From CAZEDL01 sp964585245 (GTDB lineage: Bacteria > Patescibacteriota > Patescibacteriia > Magasanikbacterales > GWA2-37-8), in assembly GCA_964585245.1 (NCBI GenBank), contig CAZPCV010000013.1, forward strand, positions 1 through 28,636: a DNA stretch of 28,636 bases. The letters run 5' to 3'. Positions 22,276 to 28,636 of this stretch are shown piece by piece; the first letter of the stretch is position 1, and every line of letters begins with the position of its first letter. A model generated the notes under the pieces. It did not search any database. It had not been told where the DNA came from and saw only the letters and a program-made list of their open reading frames with translations. The position numbers were made by a program, and so were the translations under genes.

Positions 22276-25200
22276 CTAATTACTATGTGGTACAAATCGA
22301 AACGGAAAAAGCTCATCGCCATTTATTGTTTCAAATTCTGGCCCTTCAACTTTGTATTTAATTTTTTGGCCATTTTTATCAGTAAACTCAAGGTTCTCAA
22401 GAGCGATTCTGTTGGCTGGTTTGGCAATTAGTTTAGCGGAGGTAGCTCCGCGACAGTCCATAGTTATTGTTCGGCCATTGATACTAGGGTCTGTTGCGAC
22501 AGAGTTTAATAAGCTTAGCAAAAGTTTTTGGCCAACCCCTTTGCCAGTTCCGGTAGTGGCCGTATCTGTAATATATATCTCATTTTCTCCGCTGTGGTGG
22601 GCGATTAAATAACCATCGTAGGTCATTTGACCCGCTTGTTCGCCTACGCTTAAAAAAGCTAGGGGGTTGTGGTGGTAATGTTCGGCTTGTATGCAGGCTG
22701 CGTACAGTTGTTGTGCGATTGATATCCATCCGGTAATATGTTGTGTGCCGTTAGATCGTGAAAAGGCTATGTCTTCCATGAGTGCGATTGCGAATGAATC
22801 GGTTGGTTGTGCGGCTCTGATCCCAGCAGTTTCTTTTTTTACCGAGTGGACAGTATCGATAAGGACAATAACATAATCTTGCTCGGTAGAGTTGCCGTCT
22901 GTTTCAAACAAACTTGGAAGATTATCGGAATACGCTAAAGGGGTAGACCATATACCGGTATTTTTCCCTTTGGGCAATTTTTCGCTATTTAAATAGCTAT
23001 ATTGTCGTCCAACCGTAACGTTGGAGGCGTAGGCAGGGTCTCTTTGAGCCAGTTCTAAAAATACTTTTTTTAGCAGGTAGTATATGTCTTCTGGCGAGTG
23101 TGTTTCTTTGAAATTCGCTGGCACTTCTGCGCTATCTAAAGTTATTTCTTTGGCGGAATTTGCGTATCTTACTAAAAATTCTTGTGGTGACATTCCGGGA
23201 AAAATTTGCTCAATAGTTTTGCCAATTTTTCCATCTTGAGAAAGAATTTTTTTAAAAAAATCTGACCGTTGTTTGCTGGAGTCAAAAAGTTGTCTGCTGT
23301 CGGTGAGAATGGATTGCTCTATTATATCCCCTGTATCCCAAGTTAACGGTCTGGAACCCCTATGTTCTGAAAGAGTAAACTGTGCGGTGCCCGGCGTAAT
23401 CATAAAATGGGCCTTTTTTCCGTGTCCAAAAGCATCGCACGACGAGGTGGTAGATCCTGGAGTAACCGAAGCCGGATCGCTTGGCTTGTAAACCTCGGCT
23501 CTGTACCATTTAACTGTCGCAGTATTTTTTATTGTGTTTGCCCAATCGCTAACTGTTTTTTTTAGTTTGTCGCCGCCCATCGAAATAGCATGTTGCGAAA
23601 AAATACTCTGTTCCGATTCAATTATTTCTTGAGTTATTCTAGAAACCATCTGATCAAGCCGCATAGATTTTAACCATCCGGTCGCAAAAATTTCTCGCCA
23701 AAAATCTTTTAAAAGACTTGTGTCAATTTCTTCCGTCGCCGTATTCGCAAGCTTCATGATATCATCCTTCTGCATTTGTAAATGTGCCACTATTTCACTA
23801 ATTTTTTTCTCAACCAACGCCAAATCATTCTCGATGTTTTTAATGGTAGAATCTAGGTGTAACATTTTAGTTGGATCCTGTTCACGAGACTTTTTTTCTA
23901 TAGCGTCGGCTACACCTTTTTCATATTTTTTCTTTTGGGCAGACCTTTCCGCTAAAGCTCGTTTGGTTGCAAACTCGCAGGCCTTTTCGATAATAGAATT
24001 TTTTGATTTTATAAAATGAGCCCAAAATTTTTGAGTGGTTTCCGCATCTTTTTCCAGATATGAACAAAAAGATTCGCAGCGGAAATTTTGAAAAAGATCG
24101 TTAAAAGTATTTTTTGGCTCGGTTTTAATTACGCTTAATTTTTGCATTACTTCTTCCAAAAATACACCAACAGCATCTAAATCATGGTCGTAGGCGGCAA
24201 CTAAATCGTGTATGCCGGTTAAAGCGCGTTCTAGTTGTTCGTCTTCAAACCATTCAACTATCACTGGTGGAAAAGCATTCAGCCGATCGTAACTGCCTTC
24301 CACAATTGCATCACGAATCATTTCTTCGTTGCAACCAGGCATATTGCCAGGTTCCAATGCCGTAAGAAGCGAACGGACTAGCTCACCATCTTCGCCTGCC
24401 CCAGTTCGGCTTTGGAAAAAAGCAGTTGGATCAGAAACAAAATGCATTATGGCAGAAGTATCTATGGTAGGGTGTTTTAAAAGTTCGGATGCAAACCGGC
24501 GGAGCTTTTCTTTTTCAGCTGGCAGATTTTCTATTTGTTGCTTAATTTCTGGGGTTAGTTGCAGCCTTATTTCATTGCGAATTTTTTGTAGATTTAGATT
24601 TTCGATATCAGAGAGTGGTGGTTGCTCGTCGTGGTAAGCCGATTCTTGCTCCAGTTTGAGCCAGACATCTGCTGTCATCACCCCCATAATTTCTTTTAAT
24701 ATGGTGCTAGAAAGTCCGGTTCCTTGGCCGGCAATTTTTACTAAACGAGTAAAAATTTTTTTTCTACTTTTTCCGTCGGTTTGTTCTAGTTTGTTCAAAA
24801 CCCCAATGAAATTTGGAACATGTTGTAGTAAGTCATGGCGGTTACGTTGGCCTAAGTATGCCCAAATTAAATCCAGCTTATTCACGCCGTTGTCCATATT
24901 TTCGAGTAGACATGTGTAGCCGTTTCGTATGACTTTGGCAGTATCCTGGCCCGGCTGACCGTGCGCCTCTAAAAAGAATTGGGTGCGCCACTGCGAAATA
25001 AATTCAGGAGTAGGCTCGCTGGCAAGGTTTTCGGTTTTCGAAGAAATTATAGAAAAATATCTATATTCAGCTTCGTCACGCAGTTGCAAAGCTTTCTTGT
25101 ATTTTTTGACAAGAGAAATTTTTTCCCTAACATTTTTTACAGTGTCTGCATTGTCTATATATGATAGAGCGATCTCTGCATCACCCATCCAGCCTTTCTC

Positions 25201-27051
25201 AACAAATTCTACAGCTCTTTTCTTCAACATCTCGTTCCTAGGAGGAATTCCTGTTTTATCCTTCATTGTGTTTATAGTTTGTTTTAAAATATCGTCAGTG
25301 AGATATTTAAAAAATTTCTCATAAAGTAGTTGTGCCGTTTCTTCTGTAATATTCGTAATTTTATCGACAAAACGATAGATATAAAGAACGGACATTTCAT
25401 TTGTTATGACAAAACGTAAAAATTTCTCTTCTAACTGCAAATCTACGATCCGAGGAAGTTGTAAAAGTGCCCTAGTAAGAGATAATGGATACGCCGTAGC
25501 CAAGCTCATTAATGAGTCTGTGTTTAGATCTGTAAAGCTAGCTAAATTATCGGAGAGTGCTTCGAAATTATCATGGCTATAGAATGATTTCGGATCGACG
25601 CAATAATTCAGCAAAGAATCAAATGCATTTTTATCTAAACCTCGGAAGGCCCTTAATCCCAAAAAAATGTGACGTATTTGGTCGACGTTTTTTTCGGTAT
25701 ACAGTGATTGAAATGTTTTTTGGCTCAAGTTACTAAATGCACCTAACGAGCGCGCTAAACCAGCAGATTTATTGGCTTGATTAGTAGCAAGTGTTAAAAA
25801 AAACTCTTCATCCAAATTAGAAAAACTGCCTAAATGGTAAGTGAGAATTTTTGCGATAGACAGACCTTCATCGAATGTGGTTTCGAAAAATAAAGAGTAT
25901 GTTTTTTTGGCAGTTTCTAAACTAAGATTAGTAAATATAGTAAATAGATTTGATATGCTGCGGCTTTGACTATTTGAAAAATAATTATACACGTCTGTAA
26001 AAATTCCCAAGTCTATAATTTTATTAAAAATCTTGTTGGACGTTTCTTTCTCTTTTAGAAGTGGGCCGGATTTAATTTTTTCTAACACCGCGATACAAGT
26101 TGGCGAGTCGATCATTAAAGCAAGTGGAATTTCTAAAGATTTAAATATGTCTTCTTCATATAAATAAAGAATAACATCTAAATTCAGCCCGGCCGAGATA
26201 GCTAGATGAGCTATGTCCTTGTGGGTTACGTTTTTAAAAAGTTTTCGGTTTTGACATACAATCAACACCCCGTTCTCTACCGTATTAATTATTTGTCGTG
26301 CTACGTTTATATCTAAAATTGCAGAAAAAAAATTCAAATTTTCTGAAAGTGTTGTCCAGTAAGTATTAGGCGTTTCTTCATTATAATCGCTATTGTCATA
26401 GCTATAATTATCGTCTTCCTCTGAAGGTATATTTGCTTGGTTAAATTCTTCTCTAAAAATTTTTGCTCTTTCTATCAATGTTGAAAGCATTTTTTTCTTA
26501 TCCAAATCGGGAAATTTGTCAATATTTTCAAGTACTAAATTAGGACAGTCATTATTAAATAATAGGGTGCCGATTTTTTTTCTGTCATATTTTATTCTAG
26601 ATAGATTATCCATTACCACGGTACAGGCCTTCCAGCAACACATCTGCTCCACAACATCGTCTGTAAAAAATTCGTCTGGCAATAGGTCACTTATATAAGA
26701 CAAAAGTTCAAGCCGTTGAGTTTCTAACATTAAATTTCCAAGCTCGCCGGGTGGAATTTTCGAAATGCGAAAAAGAGTGTTAAAATCAAAATAAGGATAT
26801 GATTCTTCGCCGTCCCCATTTTCTTTGTAAGGCGGTAATTGTCTTTTTTCCAAAATAAATAACAAACACTGTTTTTGTTCCGCTGCTGAAAAATTCCTAA
26901 ATCCTTCTTTTCCTTCTCGATACATTTTTAATATTAACGTATCAGCAGTTTTTTGCATGGATTGTTTATCGTCTTTTGAATCAAAAAAATACGACGACTC
27001 AGAAAAATCTTCACCGTATGTAGGGTCAATTTTCGTTCCACCTCGATCCAT
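22276..27051 (-). CDS. Giant uncharacterised protein with helical repeats and acetyltransferase-like tail
   Basis: 1591 residues, mostly predicted helical, with no signal peptide or membrane helix, so probably cytosolic. About residues 370-592 hold six or seven repeats of the form F-x-(N/G/D)-L-(S/D/N)-x-x-x-F-x-x-L; successive NL/GL/DL positions are 37, 29, 30, 37, 29 and 30 residues apart. A charged coiled-coil-like stretch spans about 1027-1100. Then comes a motif SSCDAFGHGK (1203-1212) with HFMITPGTAQFTL, and near the end TGTGKGVGQKLLLSLL (about 1500-1515), resembling the acetyl-CoA loop of GNAT enzymes, followed by a strand ITMDCRG. The overall function is unknown. ATG 27051 is my start; a TTG at 27075 would overlap the gatB stop by 4 bases. 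It is cotranscribed with gatB. Confidence 0.85.
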   Translation of the reverse strand: MDRGGTKIDPTYGEDFSESSYFFDSKDDKQSMQKTADTLILKMYREGKEGFRNFSAAEQKQCLLFILEKRQLPPYKENGDGEESYPYFDFNTLFRISKIPPGELGNLMLETQRLELLSYISDLLPDEFFTDDVVEQMCCWKACTVVMDNLSRIKYDRKKIGTLLFNNDCPNLVLENIDKFPDLDKKKMLSTLIERAKIFREEFNQANIPSEEDDNYSYDNSDYNEETPNTYWTTLSENLNFFSAILDINVARQIINTVENGVLIVCQNRKLFKNVTHKDIAHLAISAGLNLDVILYLYEEDIFKSLEIPLALMIDSPTCIAVLEKIKSGPLLKEKETSNKIFNKIIDLGIFTDVYNYFSNSQSRSISNLFTIFTNLSLETAKKTYSLFFETTFDEGLSIAKILTYHLGSFSNLDEEFFLTLATNQANKSAGLARSLGAFSNLSQKTFQSLYTEKNVDQIRHIFLGLRAFRGLDKNAFDSLLNYCVDPKSFYSHDNFEALSDNLASFTDLNTDSLMSLATAYPLSLTRALLQLPRIVDLQLEEKFLRFVITNEMSVLYIYRFVDKITNITEETAQLLYEKFFKYLTDDILKQTINTMKDKTGIPPRNEMLKKRAVEFVEKGWMGDAEIALSYIDNADTVKNVREKISLVKKYKKALQLRDEAEYRYFSIISSKTENLASEPTPEFISQWRTQFFLEAHGQPGQDTAKVIRNGYTCLLENMDNGVNKLDLIWAYLGQRNRHDLLQHVPNFIGVLNKLEQTDGKSRKKIFTRLVKIAGQGTGLSSTILKEIMGVMTADVWLKLEQESAYHDEQPPLSDIENLNLQKIRNEIRLQLTPEIKQQIENLPAEKEKLRRFASELLKHPTIDTSAIMHFVSDPTAFFQSRTGAGEDGELVRSLLTALEPGNMPGCNEEMIRDAIVEGSYDRLNAFPPVIVEWFEDEQLERALTGIHDLVAAYDHDLDAVGVFLEEVMQKLSVIKTEPKNTFNDLFQNFRCESFCSYLEKDAETTQKFWAHFIKSKNSIIEKACEFATKRALAERSAQKKKYEKGVADAIEKKSREQDPTKMLHLDSTIKNIENDLALVEKKISEIVAHLQMQKDDIMKLANTATEEIDTSLLKDFWREIFATGWLKSMRLDQMVSRITQEIIESEQSIFSQHAISMGGDKLKKTVSDWANTIKNTATVKWYRAEVYKPSDPASVTPGSTTSSCDAFGHGKKAHFMITPGTAQFTLSEHRGSRPLTWDTGDIIEQSILTDSRQLFDSSKQRSDFFKKILSQDGKIGKTIEQIFPGMSPQEFLVRYANSAKEITLDSAEVPANFKETHSPEDIYYLLKKVFLELAQRDPAYASNVTVGRQYSYLNSEKLPKGKNTGIWSTPLAYSDNLPSLFETDGNSTEQDYVIVLIDTVHSVKKETAGIRAAQPTDSFAIALMEDIAFSRSNGTQHITGWISIAQQLYAACIQAEHYHHNPLAFLSVGEQAGQMTYDGYLIAHHSGENEIYITDTATTGTGKGVGQKLLLSLLNSVATDPSINGRTITMDCRGATSAKLIAKPANRIALENLEFTDKNGQKIKYKVEGPEFETINGDELFPFRFVPHSN

Positions 27052-27071
27052 AGAGGTAAATAGAGACAAAA

Positions 27072-28622
27072 TCAAGAAAGTAATTTTTCTCGCAACATTT
27101 TCTCCGTCACTATCGGATCGGCACTGCCTTCGGTGGCTTTCATGGCCATGCCCAGTAAGAATTTAATAATTGGTTCTTTGCCGGCTTTGAATTCGGCTAC
27201 TTGTTTGGGGTAATTTTTAATCACTTCTTCTACCACAGCCGTAATTTTATTTTCATCATTCACTTGTCCGTAACCTTTGTTTTCCATAATATGCGTAGGG
27301 TCTAAATTCACGCCGGAGTCGATCATCTCAATCAAAATTTTGAGGGCATTGGTGGAATTCACTCGGTTGGTAAAGATAAGTGCGATCAGTTCGGCAAAAT
27401 TTTCTGGTTTTACCCGTAGGATGCGAATATCGATAGAACGCTCGGCCATGAGCCCGGTCAGTTTGCTCGTTAGCCAGCCGCCGGCCAATTTGGCTACCGC
27501 TTGTTTTTTACTAGATAAAATGGCTGGCGTGAGGTCTTTGCTTTCGGGCAAGCAATGTAACCACTCTTGCAATTCGCTAACCACTTCCTCGGTGTAGTTG
27601 GCCCAGTAGTGATTGCTGGTTAACAGGTAACTGTCTGCCAACGAAAAACCGAATTCTTCGTGAAAGCGTAGACGTTTGGCTTGGGGTAGTTCGGGCAATG
27701 AAATTTGGTGCGTGAGTTCTGCCGGGTTAAAAGGCGGAATATCCGGTTCCGGGAAATAGCGGTAATCAGCCGCCGATTCTTTGCTGCGTTGGCGAGTAGT
27801 TATGTTTTTATTTTCATCCCAGCCGCGCGTTTCGGGTATCCAGCTTTCACCTTTGGCGATCAGGTCGCTTTGGCGTTTAATTTCAAATTCAATTGCTTTC
27901 TCCACGGCTTTGAACGAGTTGATGTTTTTGACTTCGACTTTCGCGTTTAATTTTTTTCCATTCAACGGCGAAATCGCGCCATTTTCTTTTTTCCACGTTC
28001 CTTCTTCTTGCAAGGAAATATTTACTTCACAACGCATTTGTCCTTTTTCCATTTCGGCTCCGCTTACTTTAAGGGATTGAAAAATAAGCTGTAATTCCTG
28101 GCAATACAGCTTTGCCTCAGCTCCGCTTTCGATATCCGGCTCAGATACTATTTCTACGAGCGGTACGCCGGCGCGATTAAAATCCACCAGTGTGCTGCCA
28201 TCGGCCGCGTGAGTAAGTTTGGCCGTATCTTCTTCCAGGTGTACGCGAGTGATGCCAATTTTAGCTACGGGGCGGTGATTTTTTGATAGATGCGTCAATT
28301 CAATAAAACCATGTTCGCCAATCGGCTGGTCGTATTGGGAAATTTGGTATCCTTTGGGGAGATCAGGATAAAAATAATGTTTACGATCAAATTTGCTATC
28401 GGTAGCGACGGTACAGTTCAACGCACGGGCGATTTTTACAGTAGAAATTACAGCTTCGCGGTTGGGCACTGGCAAGGTGCCGGGGTGTGCCAGGCAGATT
28501 TCACAAATATTCAGGTTGGGCGTTTCAATAAATGGGCTATTGGCGCACGAGCAAAACATTTTGCTGTTAGTATTTAATTCAACGTGAATTTCTAATCCGA
28601 TAATGGGAATAAGTTTAGACAT
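27072..28622 (-). CDS. gatB: Aspartyl/glutamyl-tRNA amidotransferase subunit B
   Basis: 516 residues, complete, with 14 bases of upstream sequence left in the window. GatB is the kinase/transamidase subunit of GatCAB, which converts Glu-tRNA(Gln) or Asp-tRNA(Asn) to the amide form. PIIGLEIHVELNTNSKMFC opens the family domain; Cys24, Cys26, Cys40 and Cys43 (FCSC and CEIC) form a likely zinc site. HYFYPDLPKGYQISQYDQPI (86-105), IGITRVHLEEDTAKL, DFNRAGVPLVEIVSEPD, KVEVKNINSFKAVEKAI and DYRYFPEPDIPP are all intact. The C-terminal tRNA-contact (YqeY-like) domain runs from about 370. gatA and gatC are not in the window. It stops with TGA immediately before the giant gene. Confidence 0.97.
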   Translation of the reverse strand: MSKLIPIIGLEIHVELNTNSKMFCSCANSPFIETPNLNICEICLAHPGTLPVPNREAVISTVKIARALNCTVATDSKFDRKHYFYPDLPKGYQISQYDQPIGEHGFIELTHLSKNHRPVAKIGITRVHLEEDTAKLTHAADGSTLVDFNRAGVPLVEIVSEPDIESGAEAKLYCQELQLIFQSLKVSGAEMEKGQMRCEVNISLQEEGTWKKENGAISPLNGKKLNAKVEVKNINSFKAVEKAIEFEIKRQSDLIAKGESWIPETRGWDENKNITTRQRSKESAADYRYFPEPDIPPFNPAELTHQISLPELPQAKRLRFHEEFGFSLADSYLLTSNHYWANYTEEVVSELQEWLHCLPESKDLTPAILSSKKQAVAKLAGGWLTSKLTGLMAERSIDIRILRVKPENFAELIALIFTNRVNSTNALKILIEMIDSGVNLDPTHIMENKGYGQVNDENKITAVVEEVIKNYPKQVAEFKAGKEPIIKFLLGMAMKATEGSADPIVTEKMLREKLLS

Positions 28623-28636
28623 ATACGTATAACCTT

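Overview
The window looks like part of a scaffold from a bacterium of the Patescibacteria (candidate phyla radiation). That placement is an inference from four things: a very large uncharacterised cytosolic protein, few Shine-Dalgarno sequences, isolated housekeeping genes, and a ten-N scaffold gap typical of assembled metagenomes. TGA is used as a stop (gatB), so the code is the normal bacterial one. Base composition is moderate to AT-rich, except for one clearly GC-rich gene near 21.2-22.1 kb.

Layout. Bases 1-8308 are transcribed rightward. They hold the tail of a D-Ala-D-Ala-ligase-like ATP-grasp gene, then a promoter and a hairpin-rich leader. Next comes a three-gene unit: two paralogous ~510-residue proteins of unknown function and a ddl ligase. 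A NIF3/DUF34 gene, ruvA, a HAD-like hypothetical gene and a slipin-type SPFH protein follow. A bidirectional terminator at 8321-8353 separates this half from a leftward half.

Bases 8366-28622 are transcribed leftward. In transcription order they begin with gatB, a 1591-residue giant protein, a terminator, and a GC-rich membrane protein that has its own promoter and terminator. Then comes a long pyrimidine cluster: carA, carB, a HAD phosphatase, pyrB, pyrC, a TauE/SafE transporter, pyrD, a truncated ogt remnant, an EamA transporter, pyrE, a methyltransferase and pyrF. Together these encode every enzyme from glutamine/bicarbonate to UMP.

Most notable points: (1) the ATP-grasp / twin 'DHxGP' protein / ddl neighbourhood has no function I recognise and is the best candidate for an undescribed pathway; (2) at two loci (before the first twin gene and before carA) a promoter is followed by a short ORF, and an intrinsic-terminator hairpin has a U-tract that nearly touches the next start codon, which suggests attenuation; (3) carAB resembles the eukaryotic CAD/Bacteroidota type; (4) pyrE is broken at the assembly gap, and a 35-codon C-terminal ogt fragment lies between pyrD and the EamA gene; (5) the giant protein combines regular helical repeats, a coiled coil, a Cys-containing motif and an acetyltransferase-like tail. 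No tRNA, rRNA, CRISPR array or insertion sequence was recognised, and no gene-free stretch exceeds 300 bases (the longest is 403-647).
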